From NCBI RefSeq assembly GCF_021390435.2, contig NZ_JAJVCN010000003.1:1-64000 (forward strand): a stretch of DNA of 64,000 nucleotides. Direction: 5' to 3'. The notes beneath the pieces were generated by a model. It saw nothing but the letters and a program-made list of their open reading frames with translations. It was not told the origin of the DNA and did no database searches. Shown here in pieces: positions 28,290-39,645 of this stretch. The position numbers and the translations under genes were made by a program. Position 1 is the stretch's first letter; each line of letters begins with the position of its first letter. Source of the DNA: Kibdelosporangium philippinense (lineage in GTDB: Bacteria > Actinomycetota > Actinomycetes > Mycobacteriales > Pseudonocardiaceae).

Positions 28290-28430
28290 CGAAACGAGAC
28301 GCTGAAGGTGTCGACGAGGCCCACCGCCGGATCGACGAAGCCCGCGACACCGACGTCCTCAACTTGGATGGTCACGACCTGGCGAGCCTGCCACCGGAAC
28401 CCTTCGAGCTCACGCGTCAGCAAGGGACTC
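28290..28430 (+). pseudogene. relic of a leucine-rich-repeat protein N-terminus
   Basis: One frame reads AHRRIDEARDTDVLNLDGH, then DLASLPPEPFELT, like the start of bacterial LRR proteins (an xxRRIxEAR helix, then LxLxxxxLxxLPPExFxLT). No good start codon and no continuing repeats. The rest of the 28256-28577 spacer contains another short plausible frame ending at about 28564 (ENDADFRAFEAMLALYLCSE) but no complete gene. Weak. Confidence 0.3.
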
Positions 28431-28577
28431 GGACGGCTTCAAGACATACACGAGGGCGACCACATGCCTTCGCTGCGGGCGGAGAACGATGCCGATTTCC
28501 GCGCATTCGAGGCGATGCTGGCGCTGTACCTGTGTTCAGAGCACCGGCAGGCTTACCAAGGCTGACACAATCCTCCT

Positions 28578-29153
28578 GTGTTGTTGATCGGTGACCCACT
28601 CGGCTCCGAGGCCGCGCGACGGCTCGAGCGCGTGGGCTGTGTCGACATTCAGCCGGGTCTGACGGACGCCGAGTTCGCGACCATCGAACGACGCTACGGC
28701 TTCGAGTTCGCCAGCGATCATCGCGCCTTTCTGGCCGAGGGGTTGCCGGTGCGGACCGTCGGCGACGACGCCCGAGAGCATGCGGGTTGGGGCTGGCCGG
28801 ACTGGCGCGACGGCGACCCGGAAACCTTGTGGCAACAGCTTGATCACCCCGTGGACGTGGTTCTCGACGCTGTCCGCGACGGCTCCTAGTGGCCAACTGA
28901 ATGGCGCAAGCGTCCTGCCGATCCCGAGCACGCGGTGGCCAAAGCGCAGGCACAACTCGCGGACCTGCCACGCATGGTTCCCGTGTACTCCCACCGCTAT
29001 CTACCGGCTGGCCGCGACACCTCAGCACATCCCGTGCTGTCCATTCATTCCCTTCATGACACGGTCATTTACGGGTTGGACCTCGCGGACTACGTCGATC
29101 GAGAGTTCCGGACAGCCGATGTCACCGCGGTCATCTGGCGTGACGTCGTCTAG
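28578..29153 (+). pseudogene. SMI1/KNR4-like conserved protein interrupted by an in-frame TAG
   Basis: The frame from 28578 gives a 103-aa N-terminal part (LTDAEFATIERRYGFEFASD, FLAEGLPV, WPDWRDGDPETL) and stops at TAG 28887-28889. The same frame continues without shift for 87 codons (WPTEWRKRP ... MVPVYSHRYLPAG ... LADYVDREF ... IWRDVV) to 29153. Both halves match one actinobacterial protein family of about 190 residues related to SMI1/KNR4 proteins. A single substitution in a codon such as TGG, CAG or TAC would create the stop. Confidence 0.7.
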
Positions 29154-29157
29154 CTCG

Positions 29158-30209
29158 TCAGCTGAGGACGACTGGGAGCTCCTTCAGGCGGCTGCCGCCT
29201 ATGCCGCCGAACACGATCTGCTCGAGCTCCTCGTACGGCATGGCGAGGCGTGCGGATGGGAAGTCGCGGGCCAGGACCGTTTGCACTGCGCGGAGTTCGG
29301 CTTGGGCTAGTTGGGCGCCGATGCAGAAGTGTGGACCTGCGCCGAAGGTCAGGCCTAAACCGCCGATATCCACGAGTACCGGTGCGCGTTCGGGGAGCTC
29401 AACACCGGCGAGCTCCAGTGGTTCTGTAGTGAAGCGCCAGAGGCTGAGGGGTGCAGGTGGGTTGTGCCGTAACGTCTCTTCTACCGGGTCGTCTGCCGAT
29501 GTTCCGAGGGTGCGGGCAATGAGGAAGCCTAGTGCAGCGTCCGTTGTTACTTGGCTGGCGAAGATCAGGCCGAATAGGTGGTAGCGGATTTCTTCCTCTG
29601 GTGTCTCCGGTGGGAGGCGCTGCCTGAGTTCCGCTGCCAAGCCTCCTTCTCGGCCGGTTGCCGCGATGTCCATCAGTGTTTGGGTTGCGTCGGGTTGGTC
29701 TCCGGTGAGCATTTGCCTGCAGGCTTCCATCGCTTTGTCCACGTTTCCGGTGGGATCGCCATCATGTCCAGCAGGACCGTTAGGGGGTAGCGGGTTGTGA
29801 AGTCTGCCATCAGGTCTACGACGCCTGAATAGGACGAGAGTACGTCACGGGCGAGCTCTTCGATTCTGGCTTGCTGGTCACGGATTCGTTTGCCGGTAAG
29901 CAAAGGGGCTTGCGCTCGGCGCAGCGCCGTGTGCGCTGGTCCGTCCATTGTGGTCAGTGAGGGGCGCTGGGTGGCCGTTGGTTCCAGGCCCGCTCTCACC
30001 GGGTCCCAGTTCAGCGGCGCCATCGCTGGGTCTTTCACTATTCGCGGATCGGACAGGACCTGTTTGGCCAGGTCAGCGTCGGTCACGAGCCAGACGTTCC
30101 CGCCCGCTGGCGCGGCTGCGACGACCACGGGGCCCGCTTCGCGCAGGGCGGCTGGGACCAGGTTGGGCTCGGTCATGTTTCGCACTGTTGAGGCAAAGGG
30201 ATCGAACAT
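29158..30209 (-). pseudogene. cytochrome P450, frameshifted and internally deleted
   Basis: The 5' frame (30209 to about 29753) carries the N-terminal P450 part (WLVTDADLAKQVLSDPRIVK, the C-helix-like DGPAHTALRRAQAPLLTG). Near 29752-29755 a C run on the minus strand appears one base short, and the protein continues in another frame (GNVDKAMEACRQML) to 29158. That half has the ETLR (ExxR) motif and the heme loop LTFGAGPHFCIGAQLAQAEL. About 20 residues normally between the K-helix strand (APVLVDIGG) and the heme loop, including the NRDP/meander segment, are missing. Two independent lesions make this a true pseudogene. Divergent from marR. Confidence 0.85.
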
Positions 30210-30234
30210 TCGTTGTACCTTCCCCAGAAAGTTT

Positions 30235-30247
30235 CTTCACTGTGAAG
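30235..30247. promoter_or_regulatory. palindrome upstream of marR and the P450 relic
   Basis: CTTCAC-T-GTGAAG, a perfect 13-bp palindrome within the 108-bp divergent spacer. It is the best candidate operator for the MarR protein encoded at 30318. Confidence 0.5.
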
Positions 30248-30317
30248 TTACCAGTGGGGTTGGGTAGGTTGTCAATGCAGCAAGTGCTTGGTTGATTGGT
30301 GGAGGTAGGGCAGCCAA

Positions 30318-30818
30318 GTGGCGACGACGCATGCCGAGAACCGGGAGCCGATCCGGCCGCACGCGGCGGATCCGGAGTTCAATGCGCACGCGCTCAGAAT
30401 CCTCGACGCGTTACGGGGGTTCGGGGCGGACTACACCGAGATCACGCGTCAGTTCGCCGCCCACCTCGGGCTGCATTCCACAGACGCCGCCGCGATCGTC
30501 GAGATCCTCTATGCCGAGGACAACGGGCAGCTGCTGTCCCCAAAGGAGCTCGGTGAACGCTTGGGGCTGACATCAGGGGCGACCACAAACCTGCTGAACA
30601 GGCTTGAGCGGCAAGGTCACATCGAGCGGTTACGGATACACGTCGACCGGCGCAAGGTGACCATCCGGATGAGCGACGCGATCGAGGAACCGGCGCGCGA
30701 GTTCTTCGGCGCGTTTAGCTCCCAGATGGAAGAGTTGGTCAGCGTGTACGAGCCGGAAGAACTCGAGCGCTTCGAGGGGTTCCTGCTGGGTCTACGGCGT
30801 ATCCTGCACGGGCTCTAG
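30318..30818 (+). CDS. MarR-family transcriptional regulator
   Basis: 166 aa with a winged helix (LLSPKELGERLGLTSGATTNLLNRLERQGHIERLRIHVDRRKVTIRMSD, about residues 75-123), the wing DRRK being typical of MarR. GTG start; GGAGG lies about 13 bases upstream. Divergent from a dead cytochrome P450, its probable former target. Its stop overlaps the stop of the small his-operon peptide on the other strand by 4 bp. Confidence 0.85.
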   Translation: MATTHAENREPIRPHAADPEFNAHALRILDALRGFGADYTEITRQFAAHLGLHSTDAAAIVEILYAEDNGQLLSPKELGERLGLTSGATTNLLNRLERQGHIERLRIHVDRRKVTIRMSDAIEEPAREFFGAFSSQMEELVSVYEPEELERFEGFLLGLRRILHGL

Positions 30819-30969
30819 AGCAGCCACGCGACGGCGCCGCCGACCGCCAGCACTGCCAGCGCGCCAAGCAGGATCGCGAAAACCTTGGCCGTCTTCCACG
30901 CCGCGTACACGCCGCCGACGAGGAACCCGGCCAGGATCATCAGGCCGATGATCGGCACTTCCTTCGGCA

Positions 30970-30970
<1 letters not shown>
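30815..30970 (-). CDS. 51-aa membrane peptide downstream of hisB
   Basis: Too short for routine calling but well supported. GTG 30970 overlaps the hisB stop in TAGTG, giving MPKEVPIIGLMILAGFLVG, then a short cytoplasmic turn (YAAWKTAKV) and a second helix (FAILLGALAVLAVGGAVAWL). Two transmembrane helices with a positively charged turn. Coupled to hisB; function unknown. Confidence 0.7.
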
Positions 30971-33982
<3,012 letters not shown>

Positions 33983-33985
33983 GGC

Positions 33986-34897
33986 TCAAGGGTAAAGGTC
34001 GGCTGTTGGCGTGCCGAATGTGGCGTGCATCAGATCGAGGCCGAGGCCGCCGGTGAGCAGCCGCTCCTTGGCGTTGCCGAGCAACTGGCGTGTCCACGTG
34101 GTGAAACCACCGTCCGCCAACGACATGTCCCCGGCTTTGAGCTCGAAACAGGCGTCCGTGTAATAGCCGCGGCCCTTCTGCCTTTCATCATCGAAACCCA
34201 CCTTGACATGGGGAAATGCTGCTTTCAGCGGCCCAAGGACGCGGTCTTTGAGGACTGTCCTGCGCGTCTCGTCGAGCACGGTGACGCCTGCTTGCAGGTC
34301 GGTCAGGTGGCCGATCAGTGTGATCATGGCGCTGAGCTGGGCGAACAGGCTTTCGGTTTCGAACCTGAAGGAGCCTTCGTCGCGGCCCGCGATGGTCAAC
34401 GCGAGCAGCCGGAAATGTGACGACCATCCCTCGGGGAACGGCTGGGCTCGGACCATTCTTTGGGACGCGCAGAGCTTCACCCGGTCCGTTCTGTGCCTGT
34501 GGACCGCCGATTCCATGGCGAGGACGTTGGTCGCGTCGGCCATCACTTCGGTTCCTCGGGCCGTGGCGATCACGCGGTTCTGGCCCATTCCGGAGAGCAC
34601 GCTGACCGTGCCAAGTGGACTGACCGGAGACAGCTCGATTGGAGTGTATCCCTTGGCTTTCAGGATTTCGAAGGCATAGCGGTCGTAGTTCGCGTGGGTT
34701 TGTGGGTCCACTGTGGCTGGTTGGGTGAAACGGTCTTGCTTGTACTGCTTGAGAATGTGGGCTGGCTTCAGCTTGCCCGCTTGGCGGCGGTGGACTTCGA
34801 GCAGGAGGGAACGCAGGTCCGCCGCTGGCAGGTCGCCCAGCAGCGCGGCGAGGCCGGGCACTCCGGCGGCCCGTTCAATCCGGTCGATGAGTGTCAC
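33986..34897 (-). CDS. class II aminoacyl-tRNA-synthetase-like protein of unknown function, upstream of hisD
   Basis: 303 aa. After about 45 helical residues comes a region resembling the HisRS/HisZ catalytic fold: TPIELSPVSPLGT, NRVIATARGTEVMADATNVLAME, then a motif-2-like CASQRMVRAQPFPEGWSSHF, and RGYYTDACFELKAG, LADGGFTTWTRQLL near the end. No tRNA-binding domain is visible. Relatives seem to be unannotated actinobacterial proteins. Position 3 bp before hisD recalls HisZ, the regulatory subunit of short HisG, but the sequence is not a clear HisZ. GTG start 34897. Confidence 0.6.
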   Translation of the reverse strand: MTLIDRIERAAGVPGLAALLGDLPAADLRSLLLEVHRRQAGKLKPAHILKQYKQDRFTQPATVDPQTHANYDRYAFEILKAKGYTPIELSPVSPLGTVSVLSGMGQNRVIATARGTEVMADATNVLAMESAVHRHRTDRVKLCASQRMVRAQPFPEGWSSHFRLLALTIAGRDEGSFRFETESLFAQLSAMITLIGHLTDLQAGVTVLDETRRTVLKDRVLGPLKAAFPHVKVGFDDERQKGRGYYTDACFELKAGDMSLADGGFTTWTRQLLGNAKERLLTGGLGLDLMHATFGTPTADLYP

Positions 34898-35042
34898 CAG
34901 GCCGACGGTGCCACATCAAGCCACCGCCCGCTCCCCATTTTCGTGTCCACCATTGCGACACCATGAAGTACACGTTCCGGCACCGTGAAACGCACAGTCC
35001 GCGCGGGCACGAAGTTGACTCAGGTGATGGTGTGCTCGTGCA
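34898..35042. other. spacer with degenerate copies of the 22-bp repeat motif
   Basis: No gene. TTCGTGTCCACCATTGCGAC (about 34939-34958) and GTTCCGGCACCGTGAAACG (about 34973-34991) resemble diverged copies of the repeat at 1-220 in the same orientation, facing the better-preserved inverted copies that follow. Confidence 0.4.
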
Positions 35043-35143
35043 GGGAATTTCGGTGTGCCGGAAAGGTCAACACACCCTGCCGGAATGGTGGACACGGTGT
35101 TCTGGAATGGTGGACACGGTGTTCTGGAACGGTGGACACGGCG
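35043..35143. repeat. 22-bp repeat array, inverted relative to 1-220
   Basis: Units at 35043-35064, 35065-35086, 35087-35108, 35109-35130 and a partial from 35131 contain GGTGGACACGGTGT, the reverse complement of the core ACACCGTGTCC of the left-edge array. The unit 35065-35086 (GGTCAACACACCCTGC) is the complement of the variant unit at 155-176 (20 of 22 positions). So both unit types recur in both arrays. It ends at the stop codon of the SRPBCC gene. Confidence 0.85.
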
Positions 35144-35145
35144 AT

Positions 35146-35646
35146 TTAGCGACTGGCGAGCAGGGTGTCGTAGTACCCCTGCTGGGCCGGGTAGTAGTCG
35201 TTGAAGTCCGGGGTCGGCGTGCCGTCGCGCGAGGCGATCAACATGTCCAGGTAGTACTCCCAGCCTGGGCCGATGCTGCCAACGCCGTCAGCCTTCTCGA
35301 TGTGCTGCACCAGGTTGAGTTCCGTCGTCCCGGCCGTCTCCGAAAGCAGCGCTTCCAGGCGCCACACCCCGTGGTCGTCCACGCTCGTCACGGCAAGACG
35401 GCTGGGTGCCTCACACGCGTCGATGTGCATCTCCATCCACGGCTGGCCTTCCTCGTGGACCATCTGGACCTTGATCGTGCTGCCCGCGCCCGCCGAACCC
35501 TCCCATGGTCCGAACCAGCGACTGGTGCGCGACGACTCCGTCAGGCTTGCCCAGACGTCCTCGATCGGCGCGCATAATGTCCTGGTCAGGACCAGGTCGT
35601 AGCCGTTATCCGTCGGAACCAGTTTTCCGGTTGGGATGGGCTTCAT
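35146..35646 (-). CDS. SRPBCC (AHSA1-like) domain protein
   Basis: 166 aa START-fold protein of the AHSA1/ActivatorHsp90 type: LTRTLCAPIEDVWASLTESSRTSRWFGPW at the N-terminus and LNLVQHIEKADGVGSIGPGWEYYLDMLIA later. Such proteins are often paired with an ArsR regulator; their ligands are generally unknown. ATG 35646 lies within the end of the arsR-like gene (41-bp overlap, different frame). The stop abuts the repeat array. Confidence 0.82.
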   Translation of the reverse strand: MKPIPTGKLVPTDNGYDLVLTRTLCAPIEDVWASLTESSRTSRWFGPWEGSAGAGSTIKVQMVHEEGQPWMEMHIDACEAPSRLAVTSVDDHGVWRLEALLSETAGTTELNLVQHIEKADGVGSIGPGWEYYLDMLIASRDGTPTPDFNDYYPAQQGYYDTLLASR

Positions 35647-35977
35647 GCTGTTCTCTCCGTTCGCGTCGGGTTCGGTAGACCTCTGTTTCCAGCGCGTCGA
35701 GGCGCTGCTCCCATACAGGGGCCGCCACCATCGAGGCGATCCATGCCGCGAGTTCGCCCAGCGCCGCCGGTTCAAGTGCGTACATCCGTTGTCTGCCAAC
35801 GGTTTCGTCACGCACTAGGCCGCTTTCCCGCAACACGCGCAGGTGGCGGCTGATCGCCGGGCGGGTGATCGTGAACCGGCCAGCGATCTCACCGGCCGGT
35901 AGTGGCCCCGCGCGCAGCAACTCCAGGATTTCTCTGCGTACGGGGTCAGCGATCGCGCCGGCCACGAGGTCAACCAC
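35606..35977 (-). CDS. ArsR-family transcriptional regulator
   Basis: 123 aa winged helix: ADPVRREILELLRAGPLPAGEIAGRFTITRPAISRHLRVLRESGLVRDE spans most of the domain. No cysteine metal site, so it belongs to the non-metal group paired with SRPBCC proteins. GTG start 35977 lies 7 nt after TACGCT (35990-35985), a -10 box inside a palindrome, which points to a leaderless, self-repressed transcript. Confidence 0.87.
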   Translation of the reverse strand: MVDLVAGAIADPVRREILELLRAGPLPAGEIAGRFTITRPAISRHLRVLRESGLVRDETVGRQRMYALEPAALGELAAWIASMVAAPVWEQRLDALETEVYRTRRERREQHEAHPNRKTGSDG

Positions 35978-35987
35978 AGACGGAAGC

Positions 35988-36003
35988 GTAACCAGTGGGT
36001 TAC
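35988..36003. promoter_or_regulatory. ArsR operator palindrome over the promoter
   Basis: GTAACC-AGTG-GGTTAC, perfect 6-bp arms. It covers the -10 TACGCT of the arsR gene and also contains the TAA stop of the class V enzyme gene upstream. Confidence 0.65.
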
Positions 36004-37151
36004 ACGTCAGTCAAGGCCGATGCGAAGGCCGAGATCTCCTCAGCGGACACGAAGTAGTGCGGCGAGGCCCGGACCAGTGACGTCAGGCCTCGGCGGGTCA
36101 TGTCGTACTGGGTCGAGGTCGAGTACGTCACCGAAGTGGCAATCCCCTTGTCCCACAACCGGTCCCGGACTTCCTCGGCGGAGACACCAGCCTTGGCGAA
36201 GCTCACGATCCCGCTCTGCTCCCTGCCGAGATCGTGCACCGAAACACCCGGGATCTCCCGCAAAGCACCCCTGATCAAAGCCGAATTCGACGACACGGCC
36301 GAAGCGATCGACGACATCCCCAGCCCCAAGGCGTACTTGGCGGCCGCGATCAGCCCGAGACGCTCGGCCACGCCGTACTCCCACAACTCGAACCCGCGCG
36401 CCCCGGCAGCCACAGTGAACCGGTCGGGAAACTCCCACACGGCAGCCTTGCCATCGATCAGACGCGGCCGCAGCCCGGACTGGTCACGCACCACCAGCAC
36501 ACCAGTGCCACGTGGCCCGCGGAGCCACTTCCGCCCAGTTCCCGTGATCACGTCCACGCCCAAAGCAGCCGCGTCAACCGGCAGTTGCCCGATGGACTGG
36601 CACGCGTCGAGCAGCACCAACGCGCCCACCGAATGCGCGGCCTCGACCACTGGCTTGACCGGGTTCACCAAGCCGCCATTCGTCGGCACGTGCACCAGCG
36701 ACACCAGCTTGACCCTGGAATCGAGCATGTTCCGCAAGGCGTTGACGTCCACAGCGCCCGAAGCGTCCGACGGGATCGGTTCCAGCTTGAGACCCAGGTT
36801 GAGCAGGCCCAAGGCGTTGCTGTGGTACTCAACCTCCGTCACCAGCACACGGTCGTCAGGCGTCAGGCCCATGGCGTCGACGGCGGCTAGCCACGACCGT
36901 GTCGCGCTGTCGGTGAACGCGACCTCGTGCGGCTCGCACCCAAGTAAGGAGGCGACCACCGAGTAGCCCTCTTCAAGGGAGTCCGCGCGCTCGGCGGCGG
37001 CACGGTAGCCGCCAATCTGAGCCTCACGGCGTAAGTGCGACAAGACCTCGTCGAGCACCGGTGTCGGCGGCAACGACGAGCCTGCGTTGTCGAGGAAGAT
37101 CAGGTCATGGCAGCCAGGCGTGTCTGCGCGTACCGCGCCAAGATCGATCAC
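36000..37151 (-). CDS. class V PLP-dependent aminotransferase/lyase
   Basis: 383 aa NifS/CsdA-like fold-type I enzyme. FLDNAGSSLPPTPVL, a TEVEYHSNALGLLNL motif, VLLDACQSIGQLPVD and the PLP lysine in GTGRKWLRGPRGTG. No obvious catalytic cysteine loop of a true desulfurase, so it may be a sulfoxide lyase such as EgtE or another lyase. GTG 37151 is the best start; no ATG is available. It lies 10 bp after the substrate-binding-protein gene and is probably in the nad operon transcript. Confidence 0.75.
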   Translation of the reverse strand: MIDLGAVRADTPGCHDLIFLDNAGSSLPPTPVLDEVLSHLRREAQIGGYRAAAERADSLEEGYSVVASLLGCEPHEVAFTDSATRSWLAAVDAMGLTPDDRVLVTEVEYHSNALGLLNLGLKLEPIPSDASGAVDVNALRNMLDSRVKLVSLVHVPTNGGLVNPVKPVVEAAHSVGALVLLDACQSIGQLPVDAAALGVDVITGTGRKWLRGPRGTGVLVVRDQSGLRPRLIDGKAAVWEFPDRFTVAAGARGFELWEYGVAERLGLIAAAKYALGLGMSSIASAVSSNSALIRGALREIPGVSVHDLGREQSGIVSFAKAGVSAEEVRDRLWDKGIATSVTYSTSTQYDMTRRGLTSLVRASPHYFVSAEEISAFASALTDV

Positions 37152-37161
37152 ATACCTGACG

Positions 37162-38769
37162 CTACCTCGGTTGCCACCGGGAGAGGTTCCACCAAGCGCC
37201 CCACGTTGCGTCCTGGCTGTCCGCGTCGACGACCGCTTGGTAGCCCGTCCAGTTCCGACGCAACACGTATGTGTGCTCCAGGCCGACGAGCGCGACCATG
37301 CTCGGCGCCTCAATGTACGTACGCTGCATCTTTCGGTACTCGGCGACGCGCTGCGCCGGGTCGGACATGCTGCGAGCCGCGTCCAGCGATGAGGTGATCT
37401 TGCTGTCGCTCCCACGCAGCAACGGGTACAACGCCAGGTCGGGGTCGAACGGGTCACCCGCACCGACAACCGACGCCTCACCCGCGTTGGGAGTGCCCGC
37501 GCGCGTCTGGACCTTCACGCCAACCGCGTCCGCGTCGGCCGCGAAAGCCGTTGCCAAGTCACGTGCGACGTTGTCGCCAACCGGGTACGCGAGCACGAAC
37601 TGAGCGGCAACACCGTTCTTGGTACGGATGCCGTTCGATCCAGCGACCCAACCGCCGGTGTCGAGGAACGACTTCGCGGTCGGCACGTCATGTGAGAACT
37701 TCGCCGTCGGTTCGTAGAACTCGGCCAGGACCGGCGACAGCGGTGTGAACGCTTCGGTGCCGTGGCCCGCGAGCGGACCGTCGATCATCGCGCGACGATT
37801 TACCGCGTAGTTCAGCGAGAGACGGATAGCGGGATCGGCCGTCACGGGGTTGTCCGTGGGCATTCCGATGGCACGCACGGCCGCGCTGCGTTGACGCAGC
37901 ACCTGGAACACGTCGGATTGCTCGAACGCCTGCGCCTGCGCGGGCGGCAAGGCCGCGCTGTCCAGCTTGCCGTCACGAATCCGCTGCACCCGTGCGTCGT
38001 CGTCGGGCACGAAGTCGACCGTCACCCGCGCGACCGAGGGCGCGCCGAGGTAGTAGGAAGTGTTGGCACGCAACGTCATGCTCGTGCCGTGCTGCCAGGA
38101 CTCCAGCTGGTACGGGCCGGTGCCGACTGATTTGAGGCCGGTGAACGGTCCCGGGGTTGACAGCGTTTCGCTAGGAACGATTCCGAGCACCAGCAGGTCC
38201 AGGAAAGGCGCGTACGGCTGGGACAAGTCGAACCGCACGGTGCTGCCGACCGGAACCGTCCGCGGCGGTGGCGCGACACGGCTGGACGAAGTCGGCGGAG
38301 CCGTCGTCGCGGTCGTGGTGGTCGGCGGCGGTGTCACGTCGGTGACGCCCGTGATCATGCTGTAGCGGTCACGCAGCGGCGAACCGAACTCTGGGTTCAG
38401 CAGCGCCTGGTACGTCGCCACGACGTCCTTGCCGTCGAACGCGCTGCCGTCGTGAAACCGCACGTCACCGCGCAGTTTCACGGTCCATGACTTGCCGTCG
38501 GCTGACGGCGTCGGCATCTCCGCGGCCAACGCCGTCCGCAACGCCGAGTCCGCTTGGTGCTCCAGCAGCCCGTCGAAGACCTGGGCCGAGCCGTGCGTCC
38601 CGTATCCCGCCAACGGGTGCACGTTGGCGGGCTCGGACGGCACAGCCAGCACAAGGGCAGTGCTGTCCGTGCTGCCGGAGGCGGTCGGCGTCGGCGCCGC
38701 CGTGCACCCGACCAGGCCAAGGCCTGAGCAGAGCGCGACTGAGCTCAACAGGATTCGACGACTGGGCAC
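37162..38769 (-). CDS. ABC transporter substrate-binding lipoprotein, family 5 (peptide/nickel type)
   Basis: 535 aa. A lipoprotein signal with lipobox LVGC (Cys at about residue 22) is followed by a family 5 binding fold: VHPLAGYGTHGSAQVFDGLL, WTVKLRGDVRFHDGSAFDGKDVVATYQALL, and YAVNRRAMIDGPLAGHGTEAFTPLSP. A Thr/Pro-rich insertion (about 155-170) is low complexity. No permease or ATPase genes are adjacent, so it is an orphan binding protein. It follows nadC by 9 bp. Confidence 0.87.
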   Translation of the reverse strand: MPSRRILLSSVALCSGLGLVGCTAAPTPTASGSTDSTALVLAVPSEPANVHPLAGYGTHGSAQVFDGLLEHQADSALRTALAAEMPTPSADGKSWTVKLRGDVRFHDGSAFDGKDVVATYQALLNPEFGSPLRDRYSMITGVTDVTPPPTTTTATTAPPTSSSRVAPPPRTVPVGSTVRFDLSQPYAPFLDLLVLGIVPSETLSTPGPFTGLKSVGTGPYQLESWQHGTSMTLRANTSYYLGAPSVARVTVDFVPDDDARVQRIRDGKLDSAALPPAQAQAFEQSDVFQVLRQRSAAVRAIGMPTDNPVTADPAIRLSLNYAVNRRAMIDGPLAGHGTEAFTPLSPVLAEFYEPTAKFSHDVPTAKSFLDTGGWVAGSNGIRTKNGVAAQFVLAYPVGDNVARDLATAFAADADAVGVKVQTRAGTPNAGEASVVGAGDPFDPDLALYPLLRGSDSKITSSLDAARSMSDPAQRVAEYRKMQRTYIEAPSMVALVGLEHTYVLRRNWTGYQAVVDADSQDATWGAWWNLSRWQPR

Positions 38770-38778
38770 ACCCGCACC

Positions 38779-39645
38779 CTAGCGTCCCGCTGAAACAGCC
38801 GCCGGTGTTTCCACCGGAGCAAGATCCATCCCGATGTCCACGATCGGCGCGGAGTGCGTCAATGCACCCACTGCCAGGTAATGCACGCCCGTTTCGGCGT
38901 ATGCCCGTGCGACATCCAGCGTCAACCCGCCGGACGCCTCCAGTTCGGTCCGCGTACCCGCGGCGCGCCGGACCGCCTCCACGCACTGCTCGGGCGTGAA
39001 GTTGTCCAGCAGCACCAGTTCCACGCCAAGGCCGAGTGCCTCATCGAGCTGGTCGAGGGTGTCGACTTCGACCTCGCACGGCAGCTGTGGCGCGTGCTGC
39101 CGGGCGGCGGTGAAAGCGGCCGTGATCGACCCGGCGGCCAGCACGTGGTTGTCCTTGATCAGCACGGCATCGCCGAGGCCGAGCCGGTGGTTCTGGCCGC
39201 CGCCCATCCGCACCGCGTGCTTTTCCAGCAGCCGCATGCCTGGCGTGGTCTTTCGGGTGTCCCGGATCACGCATCCGGTGCCCTCGATCGCGTCCACCCA
39301 GGCCCGGGTCAGTGTCGCGACACCGGACAGGTGCGAGACCAGGTTCAACGCCGTGCGCTCGGCAGTGAGCAGGCCACGCAACGAGCCACGGACCACCAGG
39401 ACAGCCTCGCCCGGCACCATGAAAACGCCGTCCTGCGTCCGGGTCAGGACCTCAAGGTTGTCCACCCGGCGGCGGAAAACAGCCAACGCGGCCTCGTTGC
39501 CCGCGAGCACACCCGTCTTGCGCGGGGTGATCGCGGCGGTGCCGATCGCGTCGGCCGGGACCGTGGCTTCGGTCGTGACGTCGGGGCCGTACCGGAGGTC
39601 TTCGGCGAGTGCCCAGTCGACGACGGCCAGTGCCTCCTCGTTCAT
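38779..39645 (-). CDS. nadC: nicotinate-nucleotide pyrophosphorylase (carboxylating)
   Basis: 288 aa quinolinate phosphoribosyltransferase, making nicotinate mononucleotide from quinolinate. Signature RDTRKTTPGMRLLEKHAV plus RMGGGQNHRLGLGDAVLIKDNH. ATG 39645 overlaps the nadB stop as ATGA; the longer open frame upstream lies in nadB. Third gene of nadA-nadB-nadC. Confidence 0.96.
   Translation of the reverse strand: MNEEALAVVDWALAEDLRYGPDVTTEATVPADAIGTAAITPRKTGVLAGNEAALAVFRRRVDNLEVLTRTQDGVFMVPGEAVLVVRGSLRGLLTAERTALNLVSHLSGVATLTRAWVDAIEGTGCVIRDTRKTTPGMRLLEKHAVRMGGGQNHRLGLGDAVLIKDNHVLAAGSITAAFTAARQHAPQLPCEVEVDTLDQLDEALGLGVELVLLDNFTPEQCVEAVRRAAGTRTELEASGGLTLDVARAYAETGVHYLAVGALTHSAPIVDIGMDLAPVETPAAVSAGR

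Noticed and set aside
28256-28577. Complete small gene in the hisH-upstream spacer
   Set aside because: Short frames give only fragments (an LRR-like start; a FRAFEAMLALYLCSE tail) without proper starts.
36000-37151. Definite EgtE or cysteine desulfurase assignment
   Set aside because: Fold is clear but diagnostic residues or other ergothioneine genes are not seen, so only the family call is kept.
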